Shown: in pieces, positions 9,636 to 16,675 of the stretch
How the letters are laid out: each line of letters starts with the position of its first letter
Position numbering within the stretch: the stretch's first letter is position 1
NCBI GenBank assembly: GCA_944325865.1
Contig: CALVBS010000005.1
Location: 1-64,000 of the forward strand
Origin: Candidatus Gastranaerophilales bacterium
Lineage (GTDB): Bacteria; Cyanobacteriota; Vampirovibrionia; Gastranaerophilales; Gastranaerophilaceae
DNA length: 64,000 nt
Reading direction: 5' to 3'
The notes under the pieces: generated by a model
Databases searched by the model: none
Seen by the model: only the letters and a program-made list of their open reading frames with translations
Told to the model about the DNA's origin: nothing
Program-made: the position numbers and the translations under genes

Positions 9636-9681
9636 TTTGCCCTCGCAATGACAAAAAATACTTCCGACCAAATTACTCTGT
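9636..9681. repeat. 46-bp exact direct repeat, copy 2
   Basis: Identical to 8789-8834. It lies just outside the left attachment site of the integrative element. Confidence 0.85.
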
Positions 9682-9701
9682 AAAAGAACAGTTGCAAAAA
9701 C

Positions 9702-9741
9702 TAAAAAAGTGACTTTTAGGAAACCTCTAAAAGTCACTTAT
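9702..9741 (-). terminator. Original terminator of the initiator tRNA gene, displaced
   Basis: On the minus strand this is a perfect 13-bp stem (AAGTGACTTTTAG with its complement), a 7-nt loop and a T-run. It lies 3 bp beyond the duplicated tRNA 3' end, in the position expected of the terminator that served tRNA-fMet before the 21-kb element inserted. Confidence 0.75.
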
Positions 9742-9744
9742 ATC

Positions 9745-9792
9745 AATTGGTTGCGGGAGCTGGATTTGAACCAACGACCTTCGGGTTATGAG
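9745..9792 (-). other. Left attachment site: displaced 3' end of tRNA-fMet
   Basis: 48 bp identical to 30969-31016. It covers the CCA end, acceptor 3' strand, T arm, variable region and anticodon stem 3' half with the anticodon CAT of the initiator tRNA (minus strand). Beyond 9792 the identity stops (GGGCTTTT instead of CCCGACG), so this copy is not a functional tRNA. Confidence 0.9.
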
Positions 9793-10126
9793 GGGCTTTT
9801 GGGGACAAAAAACTTTGTAAAAACTTATTTCACACTGTTTCATAAATAGCCTAAAAATCAACATTTACAATATCTCAACAGATATTCTGTTTAATCAATA
9901 TTTCACTTTAATTAATTATGATTTTCATAATTATGGGAACAAAATGGGAACAATTCAAAACTCTGAAAACACTTGTTAAATCATTGATACACTATATAAA
10001 ATTTTATTACTTTATTACTTTTAAATAAAACAGATACTAAAAGTCAATCAGTATAAACATTTTGATTAGTAATAAAAATGTTAGAATTTCGTAATAAGTA
10101 ATAATTTTTTTTGTTTATCTAGAAAA
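9793..10126. other. Gene-free left end of the element
   Basis: AT-rich DNA between the left attachment site and the KAP gene. It contains short repeats of AATATTTCA/AATTATTATG type and the paired phrases GGGGACAAAAAACTTTG and GGGAACAAAATGGGAAC. These could be integrase arm sites, but no clear repeat set was resolved and no gene is supported. Confidence 0.4.
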
Positions 10127-11479
10127 TTACTCATTATAATCAAAATTATTAATGAATTTTATCTTAGTTGGATAATTTTGTAAGTATTTTTCTTGCTCAA
10201 TGTCATTTTTTGAGATCATATTACACAAATAATTATTGAGCCTCAACGTGAATTCTTTTTTTTGACTAGTATTTCCTGAATAATCATTAAGTTCAGTTCT
10301 ATAAGAATCTTTAAATATACCTTTCCATAATGGTAAAAACTTATTTATTTCTAAATATTTATTTAAAGGTTTCACATTCACATAATTATCAAATTCATCT
10401 ACATCAGTCATTGCTAAAGCATTTAATAGTAACGAAGGTTCAATTAATAACACATCTTTTTCTGAAAGTATATCTAAAAATAAATTAAATCGCATGAAAT
10501 ACTTTTCAATATCTCTTGCGGAAAATTCAAGGATATTTGTAATGTCAGATATTAAATGACTTAAAACATTTTGTTCTTGATTAACTTCCATGTCTCTTGG
10601 ATACCCAAAACTATCAATGTAACGCTGTAAGTTATAGTTGTAATATCTACCACTTTTTACAAATTTGTCAATTTTATCCCAAACCTTATGTAAATGATAG
10701 CGTATCAATTGTTCATTAGAACTATCTGGCAGTTGAAAATCGACATCTATAAATTTTCTTAAATATCCATTGACATCTCCATCATTTGTTCCAAAAATTC
10801 TTTTTACAGAATTTTCGAGTTGTTTTTTATCAACAGATAAGACAAAAATTATATTAGGAATTCCAAATAAATGTTTTACGATTTCAAGAGTTTTTATTGC
10901 ATACATAGGATTACAGCGGTCAAGTTCATCAACAAATATTATAATCTTTTTCCCAAGTTTTTCTTGAATACTCTTTAGCTTACTTTTAAAACTTCTTATT
11001 TCGTTTTTAAGTTCGTTGTATTCAGAATCAATCATTTTTTTAGAAGGGTCAAAATTCGCAGAACAATTTAATACTCCAAAATTTACTCCAATTTGAAGAG
11101 AAGTTTTTTCACAAATTTTTTTTGCAAATTCTTTACTTTTCTGTATCTCTTCTTCAAGTTGAGTTTTTAAATCATATTCTTCTAGTTTCGCAAATAATTC
11201 AACTAATAAAGGAATAATCGGTTTATCATAAAAATCAGACTCCCACGCGTTATATAAAATATTTATTGAATCTTCTTGCATTAACTTAATTAAATTTTCA
11301 ATAAAATATGTTTTTCCACCACCCCATTGAGCAGAAACACTAAAAACATTCAAATCGGTGTTGAGCAAAATATTCTTAAAATTTTCAGCGACAGTCTTTC
11401 TATTTAATTTATCATCAGCAAAGGCTTCTGATATTTGAACGACCTTTTTATTGTTTTGCATTTCAATTTCATCTGCCAT
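10127..11479 (-). CDS. KAP-family P-loop NTPase
   Basis: A 450-residue ATPase. Walker A is SAQWGGGKT (about 49-57) and Walker B is IIFVDELDRCNP (about 180-191, D184 and E185), the typical KAP form. It is followed by HLFGIPNIIFVLSVDKKQLE, matching the sensor region of KAP proteins (family PF07693). No transmembrane insertion is visible, unlike many KAP members. A good AAGGAG ribosome site precedes the ATG. KAP NTPases are frequent in mobile elements and some take part in phage exclusion; its role here is inferred as defence or element maintenance. It is divergent from the toxin gene, 55 bp away. Confidence 0.85.
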   Translation of the reverse strand: MADEIEMQNNKKVVQISEAFADDKLNRKTVAENFKNILLNTDLNVFSVSAQWGGGKTYFIENLIKLMQEDSINILYNAWESDFYDKPIIPLLVELFAKLEEYDLKTQLEEEIQKSKEFAKKICEKTSLQIGVNFGVLNCSANFDPSKKMIDSEYNELKNEIRSFKSKLKSIQEKLGKKIIIFVDELDRCNPMYAIKTLEIVKHLFGIPNIIFVLSVDKKQLENSVKRIFGTNDGDVNGYLRKFIDVDFQLPDSSNEQLIRYHLHKVWDKIDKFVKSGRYYNYNLQRYIDSFGYPRDMEVNQEQNVLSHLISDITNILEFSARDIEKYFMRFNLFLDILSEKDVLLIEPSLLLNALAMTDVDEFDNYVNVKPLNKYLEINKFLPLWKGIFKDSYRTELNDYSGNTSQKKEFTLRLNNYLCNMISKNDIEQEKYLQNYPTKIKFINNFDYNE

Positions 11480-11500
11480 AGCTACTCCTTATTAAATAAT

Positions 11501-11534
11501 TTTACCATGAACATAATTATGCTATAATAAACGC
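11501..11534 (+). promoter_or_regulatory. Promoter giving a probably leaderless toxin mRNA
   Basis: TTTACC at 11501, a 16-bp spacer and TATAAT at 11523-11528, only 6 bp before the ATG at 11535. Transcription would begin at or next to the start codon, and no ribosome site is present. Confidence 0.6.
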
Positions 11535-11891
11535 ATGGCAAAACGAACAGAGGCATTGGAAGTATATTTTTATCAAACGAGTTCAGGGAATGAACCTGTC
11601 AGAGAATGGCTTAAAGACCTGCCCAAAGAAGATAAGCGTACAATCGGTTTTGACATCAAAACTGTTCAATATGGCTATCCGCTAGGTATGCCTTTGACAA
11701 GAGTTTTGCATGGTACAAATGGATTAGAAGAAGTTCGCAGTAATGTTTCAAACGGGATTGCACGAATTATTTTCTATGTTGAAGATAACACAATGGTGCT
11801 TTTACACGCATTTATCAAGAAAAGTCAAAAGACACCGCCAAAAGATTTAGATGTTGCAATCAAACGGTATAAAGATTTAAGCAAAAGATAA
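11535..11891 (+). CDS. RelE/HigB-type toxin (phage Gp49-like family)
   Basis: A 118-residue protein with the pattern of HigB/Gp49-type toxins (PF05973): EVYFYQTSSGNEPVREWLKDLP, then GMPLTRVLHGTNGLEEVR and RIIFYVEDNTMVLLHAFIKKSQKTP. These act as ribosome-dependent or free mRNA interferases. The C-terminal K/Q-rich tail PPKDLDVAIKRY is typical. Usually the toxin precedes a co-oriented XRE antitoxin. Here the only candidate antitoxin is convergent and overlaps the toxin's last 15 bp. The start appears leaderless. Confidence 0.85.
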   Translation: MAKRTEALEVYFYQTSSGNEPVREWLKDLPKEDKRTIGFDIKTVQYGYPLGMPLTRVLHGTNGLEEVRSNVSNGIARIIFYVEDNTMVLLHAFIKKSQKTPPKDLDVAIKRYKDLSKR

Positions 11892-12161
11892 AATAATTCT
11901 TTTGCCTAAGTATTTTGCTACTTTTTCAATTGTGTTCAAGGTAATTGAAGTGTTTTCAGGGTCTAAAATACGACAAATAGCTGTTCTTGAAGTTTCTAAT
12001 TCTTTTGCTAAGCGATTTACTGAAATATTATCTTCAATCATTTTTTGTTCTAATGCGTATGCAATAACCCTTTTTATTGCAACAGCTTCTGATTCTTGAA
12101 GCATATCTTCTTCTTCAAGAAAACTATCAAAACTGGAGCCTAAATGTTTTTTATCAATCAT
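11877..12161 (-). CDS. XRE-family antitoxin (HigA-like), convergent to toxin
   Basis: 94 residues. After a short acidic N-terminus (DSFLEEEDMLQESEAVA) comes an HTH: VNRLAKELETSRTAICRILDPENTSITLNTIEKVAKYLGK. The length and motif match antitoxins that partner Gp49/HigB toxins. AAAGGATAA precedes the ATG. The last 15 bp overlap the toxin 3' end tail to tail, so each transcript is antisense to the other's 3' end. A promoter with a perfect palindromic operator lies directly upstream, consistent with autorepression. Confidence 0.82.
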   Translation of the reverse strand: MIDKKHLGSSFDSFLEEEDMLQESEAVAIKRVIAYALEQKMIEDNISVNRLAKELETSRTAICRILDPENTSITLNTIEKVAKYLGKRIILSFA

Positions 12162-12188
12162 TTTTAATTATCCTTTTTTTATATTTAC

Positions 12189-12217
12189 ATTGTACCAAAA
12201 TTGGTACAATATTTCAA
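12189..12217 (-). promoter_or_regulatory. Antitoxin promoter with 22-bp palindromic operator
   Basis: On the minus strand TTGAAA (12212-12217), a 17-bp spacer and TACAAT (12189-12194). The -10 box and most of the spacer are covered by a perfect palindrome with half-site ATTGTACCAA (12189-12210). A similar half-site, TTGTACCAAAAT, occurs at about 20824, upstream of the replication-operon promoter. This suggests the antitoxin may regulate both. Confidence 0.7.
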
Positions 12218-12456
12218 CCCCTATGTCAAAAATTTGTTAAAAAACCTTAAAACACTGGCAATACAAATATGTACAGTGTGTTTTATTCCAATTATAATAA
12301 TAAAAATGGCTATTTCAGGCACTTTTGAATAATAAAAACAGAATTGCTGAATCCAGAATAAACGAGATTAAACGGAAACAATATTTTAAATATAAATATA
12401 TATAAAATTCAAGAAAGTTCAACGAGTGTCAATCTCGTATTAGCAGAGGTATTTTT

Positions 12457-13209
12457 ATGGAAAAGATAGATTATTTAAAAGAATTTATGGCAAAACTGCA
12501 ATCATTAGACCGTTCAAGAAGTTTAACGATAGTGTTTAAAGACTTTTTAACACTATGCACCTGTTCATTAGCACAGACGATTTACAGAAGTGATGAATTA
12601 GAACAAAAATACCTACAAACAATAAAACAATATACAAAAGAGCAAGCAGAAGAATTTTCAAAACTGCTTGCTCTTTTAGTTATGGCACTGGAAGAAAAGT
12701 ATCAAGACTTTTTAGGCGAAGTTTTTATGCGGTTGAATTTAGGCAATTCTTCTATTGGTCAGTACGAGACACCTTACACAGTAAGTAAATTTATGGCAGA
12801 AATAAATTTTTCAGAACTGGAAATGTCTCAAAAGATTGCGAATAATCACCTGATAACACTTTCAGAACCTTGTTGCGGAAGCGGTGGAATGATTATAGCC
12901 TTTGCTGAAACTATGAAAGAACATAATTTTAATTATCAAAAACACTTGTATGTTGAGGCGATTGATATAGATGAAATGAGCTTTATGATGGCATACATTC
13001 AATTAACACTGCTTGGAATTCCTGCCAAAGTAATACAAGGAAACACTTTGACATTGAAATTTCAACAGGTGCTTTATACTCCGTTTTATTTTCTGAGCGG
13101 GATTGAGTATAAACTGCAAAAAATCAATACTAACAACAAACATGAACTTATTGAAACAAAAAATAACAATCAAAAACAGAATATGCAGTTACAGCTATTT
13201 CAACTATGA
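12457..13209 (+). CDS. N-6 DNA methylase-like protein lacking the catalytic motif
   Basis: 250 residues. The core resembles type I/HsdM-like N6-adenine methylases: GNSSIGQYETPYTVSKFMAE, then the SAM-binding motif EPCCGSGGMIIAF, then YVEAIDIDEMSFMMAYIQL (motif II) and GIPAKVIQGNTL. The catalytic NPPY/F motif expected next is not present; the sequence runs QVLYTPFYFL instead, and the ORF ends soon after. Similar short proteins are common in mobile elements. It may bind SAM or DNA without methylating; activity is uncertain. The start ATG follows GCAGAGGTATTTTT. Confidence 0.75.
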   Translation: MEKIDYLKEFMAKLQSLDRSRSLTIVFKDFLTLCTCSLAQTIYRSDELEQKYLQTIKQYTKEQAEEFSKLLALLVMALEEKYQDFLGEVFMRLNLGNSSIGQYETPYTVSKFMAEINFSELEMSQKIANNHLITLSEPCCGSGGMIIAFAETMKEHNFNYQKHLYVEAIDIDEMSFMMAYIQLTLLGIPAKVIQGNTLTLKFQQVLYTPFYFLSGIEYKLQKINTNNKHELIETKNNNQKQNMQLQLFQL

Positions 13210-13258
13210 CTAATTCTGACATAGGTATATATCATAATAAAAATACAAGGAACAGGAT

Positions 13259-13735
13259 ATGGAAAAACATCACTGGTACAAATTAAAGAAAAGGTTAGAA
13301 AATATTATGGCTCCGAACTTAAATATATCTCTTAATTATAGTCCTCTAAGAAAGAAAACAAACTGGAGTGAGATAACTTTAAGATTTTTTCAAGTAAAAC
13401 TTGATGATGAAATAATTTGGCAATTTCCGAAAGATACAAATCAAGTTATAGATGAAAATTTCATATACGGACAAAGTAAGTTTGATAACCAGTATATCAA
13501 TATAGAATTCCCGATACAGTCAATAATAGCATATCTTAATTTACCTAAAGAAAAATTGTTTAACTATGAAGATAAAGCAGGAATCGCAGAGATTTTAAAA
13601 GTTTGTGATAAAAGAATTGGATACAATCGCCTAAAAACATTAAAATTATCGCAAGCTAGAACAAAGATTTTTGAAAAAAGATTTAATCGTAAAAGAGACT
13701 TGAAAGGAAGGTATAATGAAAGAACTACCTTGTGA
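13259..13735 (+). CDS. SF0329-like family protein, unknown function
   Basis: 158 residues. The layout resembles small SF0329-type proteins: an N-terminal WYKLKKRLENIMAPNLNISLNYSPLRK, a central WSEITLRFFQVKLDDEIIWQFP, and a C-terminal ILKVCDKRIGYNRLKTL that matches the LDRRxGKRRL motif of that family. The family call is from memory of the motif pattern and is moderate. The C-terminus is very basic. The last 20 bp overlap the DnaC-like gene, so the two are probably co-translated. Confidence 0.55.
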   Translation: MEKHHWYKLKKRLENIMAPNLNISLNYSPLRKKTNWSEITLRFFQVKLDDEIIWQFPKDTNQVIDENFIYGQSKFDNQYINIEFPIQSIIAYLNLPKEKLFNYEDKAGIAEILKVCDKRIGYNRLKTLKLSQARTKIFEKRFNRKRDLKGRYNERTTL

Positions 13736-14453
13736 AGATTTATTCGTCTTATCTAGAAATTATAGAGCCATTTTTGACAACTACATAGCTAAAACAGAAG
13801 CCGATGAACTCTGGGAAAAAACTAAAGATTTTGATAAAGTAGATAAATTTTGTGAAAGAATAAAGCTAAAACAAGAATCAGCATTGCTACTAAAAAAGTC
13901 AAATATCCATAAGCGTTTTATTGACAAAAAATTTAATAATTTTAAAACTTTTGATGAAATTACTAAATCAGCGAAACAATCAGCTGTGGACTATGCTGAA
14001 AATATTTATGCTCATTTAGCTTTTGGTACCAATCTTGTCATTGAAGGTTTAGGAAAAGTCGGAACAGGAAAAACTCATTTAGCCTGTGCGATTGCTCATT
14101 ATGCAATAGAACATGGTGTTCCAACAAAATTTATAAATGTTGTATCAATGATATCTGAATTAAAAGAACGGATGAGTATTCCAAAATATATAAGAACATA
14201 TACAGATACAGATTTATTAATTATTGATGACATTGGTAAAGAAAAAAATTCTGAATGGGTATGCCAAACAATTTATCAGATTATAAATATTCGATATGAA
14301 ACACAAATGCCTACGATTATTACAACTGAAAACTCAATGAAAAATATGACAGCTCATTATAAAGAAAAAGGTAAAGCAATTCAAAGCAGAATTACAGAAA
14401 ACTTTGTCTTAATAACACTTAATGGAAAAGATTACAGACAAAAAGGAAGATAA
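13716..14453 (+). CDS. DnaC/IstB-like ATPase, probable helicase loader
   Basis: 245 residues. An N-terminal helical domain (about 1-90) is followed by an AAA+ core. Walker A is GKVGTGKT (113-120), Walker B is LLIIDDIG (167-174), and a sensor-like TIITTENSMKNM follows. The C-terminal SRITENFVLITLNGKDYR matches the arginine-finger region of DnaC-type loaders. It would load the replicative helicase on element DNA. AAAGGAAGG precedes the ATG inside the upstream gene. The primase-polymerase and helicase-like genes lie 7 kb away in the same element. Confidence 0.82.
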   Translation: MKELPCEDLFVLSRNYRAIFDNYIAKTEADELWEKTKDFDKVDKFCERIKLKQESALLLKKSNIHKRFIDKKFNNFKTFDEITKSAKQSAVDYAENIYAHLAFGTNLVIEGLGKVGTGKTHLACAIAHYAIEHGVPTKFINVVSMISELKERMSIPKYIRTYTDTDLLIIDDIGKEKNSEWVCQTIYQIINIRYETQMPTIITTENSMKNMTAHYKEKGKAIQSRITENFVLITLNGKDYRQKGR

Positions 14454-14501
14454 AAATGCGTAATAATAAATAGAAATGAAAGATTATTAAGGAGAACAAA
14501 C

Positions 14502-15128
14502 ATGAAGACACAATTCGATGAATACTTTATTTTTGATAGTATATCAACATGCTATGAAGAAAATACTTTATTTAGTTACAATGGATATTGTGGAGAAGTA
14601 GATTCGTACGGAAGGGTATTATTTGTAATAAAAGCAGAAGAAATAGCAAAAGCAAATGATAATTCGTTTTTTGTAAAAATTAATGGTAAATGGGGGCTTT
14701 ATAGTGAATGTTTTGAAGTTATTATTGAACCTCAATATGAAGAACTTCGCAATGCATACAATCATCTTGAGGAATGTTTCTGGGCTAAACTAAATAACAA
14801 GTATGGAATAATAACCAGAAATAATACTTGTTTGACCGGTTTTATTTATGATTTTGAATATGGTATCTTTGATCCGACTAAAGGTTATTTTATCGTTGAA
14901 AAAGATAATAAGCGTGGAGTTATAGATATTTACGGTCATATAATTTTTGATTTGATTTATGATGATATTCAAATTTTATGGTCGCAAGGGTATGTATCTC
15001 TTAATGGTAAACAAGCTTTAATTAATGAAAATGGAGTATTTATAAAGATTGATTTAGATAGCCTGAACAATTGTATAGATAAATGTAACAGACTAAAAAA
15101 TTTAGAAAAATCATTCGCTTTATCATAA
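14502..15128 (+). CDS. WG-repeat protein
   Basis: 208 residues with about three WG-type repeats: KINGKWGLYSECFEVIIEPQY, KLNNKYGIITRNN and EKDNKRGVIDIYGHIIFDLIYDD. The G-hydrophobic-D pattern followed by I-x-P-x-Y/D matches WG repeats (PF14903), which build beta-rich binding folds. No signal peptide or transmembrane helix is visible, so it is probably cytoplasmic. AAGGAGAACAA precedes the ATG. It is convergent with the small recombinase gene (6-bp overlap). The function in the element is unknown. Confidence 0.7.
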   Translation: MKTQFDEYFIFDSISTCYEENTLFSYNGYCGEVDSYGRVLFVIKAEEIAKANDNSFFVKINGKWGLYSECFEVIIEPQYEELRNAYNHLEECFWAKLNNKYGIITRNNTCLTGFIYDFEYGIFDPTKGYFIVEKDNKRGVIDIYGHIIFDLIYDDIQILWSQGYVSLNGKQALINENGVFIKIDLDSLNNCIDKCNRLKNLEKSFALS

Positions 15129-15686
15129 ATCTAAACTCAAATAGACATCATCCAATTCATCTTGTGTAATTCCTATGTAGCGGAGTGTAACACTAGGTGA
15201 TGAATGATTGAACAGTTTTTGAATAAGCGTTATGTCATAGCCATTATTGTAGGCATGATAGCCAAAAGTCTTTCTTAGTGTATGAGTTCCGATTTTTTCT
15301 TTTATTCCGACTGATTTTGCAACATCGTTAATAATTTTGTATGCCTGTTGTCGCAGTAAAAAGCCTTTATTCTTACGTGATATGAATAAAGGCTCATTTT
15401 CGTTATATTCTCTTGTCTTTAAATATTCTTTAAGTGCCGATTTTGTACTGTTTGATAGCGGGAAATCCTTAAACTTATTTGTCTTTTTCTCTCTTAGTCT
15501 TATTCTGTCTTTGATTTTCCCCTTTTCACTTACGTCAGATATTTTAAGTTTTAGTAGATCACTTATTCTAAGACCGGAGTTTATTCCAAGAACGAATAAG
15601 CAGTAATCACGTAAATTTTGTTGTTTCAGCAATTTCTTAATAGTATCAATCTGTTTTACATCTCTGATAGGCTGTACAAATTCCAT
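15123..15686 (-). CDS. Small tyrosine recombinase (catalytic domain only)
   Basis: 187 residues, about half the size of full integrases, with no arm- or core-binding N-terminal domain. The catalytic set is complete: R40 (SGLRISDLL), a K near 68-71, H135xxR138 (HTLRKTF), H161 (FNHSS) and Y170 (TLRYIG). It may act as an invertase or dimer resolvase, or cooperate with the larger integrase of the element. Two inverted repeats (15725-15765 and 15844-15874) lie just upstream and could be its targets or operators. Confidence 0.85.
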   Translation of the reverse strand: MEFVQPIRDVKQIDTIKKLLKQQNLRDYCLFVLGINSGLRISDLLKLKISDVSEKGKIKDRIRLREKKTNKFKDFPLSNSTKSALKEYLKTREYNENEPLFISRKNKGFLLRQQAYKIINDVAKSVGIKEKIGTHTLRKTFGYHAYNNGYDITLIQKLFNHSSPSVTLRYIGITQDELDDVYLSLDL

Positions 15687-15724
15687 TTTTGACCTCTTTC
15701 TATGGCTAAAATGCAGTCATAATC

Positions 15725-15765
15725 AATAATACATAATATATTTATATTATAAATTATGTATTATT
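15725..15765. repeat. 13-bp perfect inverted repeat upstream of small recombinase
   Basis: The arms are AATAATACATAAT and ATTATGTATTATT, separated by 15 bp. The core ATTATGTAT recurs in the palindrome at 15844-15874. Confidence 0.7.
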
Positions 15766-15843
15766 CTATGTATACCTTAATATTTACAAGGGTTTACAAT
15801 GTTATTGAAGTTAAATCAGGGTAATAAACAGAGGTATTTTTAC

Positions 15844-15874
15844 GAATGATACAAAATATAATTATGTATCATTC
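15844..15874. repeat. 10-bp perfect inverted repeat
   Basis: The arms are GAATGATACA and TGTATCATTC around an 11-bp AT-rich centre. With the repeat at 15725 it makes a pair of related palindromes in the 337-bp gene-free gap 15687-16023. The same gap holds the phrase CAGAGGTATTTTTA, also seen at 12445 just before the methylase-like gene. Confidence 0.65.
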
Positions 15875-16023
15875 AAACAATGCATAAAGAATACTACTTT
15901 AGGCATTTTACGAGAAGCAACACAGAATTTTTAGAATAAACATAGTGGAATTTTAGCAGATTATTAAATATAAAATATAATAAATACATCTGAAAGTTTA
16001 ATCAGATTTAATCTGGAATCACT

Positions 16024-16239
16024 CTAGTCAAAATCAAACAAATATTTTGCGGGAATTTCAAGGGCTTCGGCAATTTTAAAAATCATTTTTAAATTCGGAT
16101 ATTTTTCAGAGCGTTCAATTTTTCCGATATAAGATAGGTCGCAGTCAACTAATTCAGCCATTTTGCCTTTGCTGTAATTTTTAAGCTCTCTATATTTCTT
16201 AACATTTTGAGCAAATCGCTTGCAATAATTTTCTGTCAT
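16024..16239 (-). CDS. XRE-family regulator, 71 aa
   Basis: A single-domain HTH protein: NVKKYRELKNYSKGKMAELVDCDLSYIGKIERSEKYPNLKMIFKIAEAL, the classic Cro/C1-type fold. It is short enough to be a repressor or a restriction-type controller. It is divergent from the beta-rich gene and PD-(D/E)XK nuclease genes to its right. Their shared intergenic region holds overlapping TATTATAG/CTATAATA boxes, so control of that cassette is a reasonable inference. Confidence 0.8.
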   Translation of the reverse strand: MTENYCKRFAQNVKKYRELKNYSKGKMAELVDCDLSYIGKIERSEKYPNLKMIFKIAEALEIPAKYLFDFD

Positions 16240-16361
16240 ATTTATATTGTGCTATAATACTTGCATCCTATTATAGACTTAAGGTCTAATAATAAATTTT
16301 GTTACGACTGATTTTGACGGAGTCATATGATAAACTGTTGGTAAAAATGAAAGGCGGTGTT

Positions 16362-16661
16362 ATGGCAATTAAAGAAGCTAAGCAAAGCGGAAGTAGTGTA
16401 CTGGTAAAATGCGGAAATTCTACACAGCAGTTTTCAGGTACATTAATCGGTTACACTTCAAACGCTGTATTTATTCAAAATGGCAGAAATCTGCATGTAT
16501 TTGTTGAACGCAACGGAAGTGTTGTAACAAGCGGAAAAAACATTCCACTAAGCGGTAATGAAGATATCAGAATGTATGGCAATCAAGTCGGTATCAAAAA
16601 AGGCTCAACAATTCACTTGTATGATGAAAACGGCAAACCTGCAGGAACAAGACCTGCATAA
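16362..16661 (+). CDS. Small beta-rich hypothetical protein, 99 aa
   Basis: The start is placed at the ATG following AAAGGCGGTGTT; in-frame starts upstream (to 16299) lack a ribosome site. The sequence is composed of short beta segments: SSVLVKCGNSTQQFSGTLIG, NAVFIQNGRNLHVFVERNG, and so on. It is rich in G, S and N and has no Trp or transmembrane segment. No family is recognised. It lies 14 bp before a PD-(D/E)XK nuclease gene and is probably co-transcribed with it. Confidence 0.65.
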   Translation: MAIKEAKQSGSSVLVKCGNSTQQFSGTLIGYTSNAVFIQNGRNLHVFVERNGSVVTSGKNIPLSGNEDIRMYGNQVGIKKGSTIHLYDENGKPAGTRPA

Positions 16662-16675
16662 GAAAGGGAGTAAAG

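Noticed and set aside
9745-9792. A second tRNA-fMet gene
   Set aside because: Only the 3' half is present; beyond the anticodon the sequence diverges and no 5' half can fold with it.
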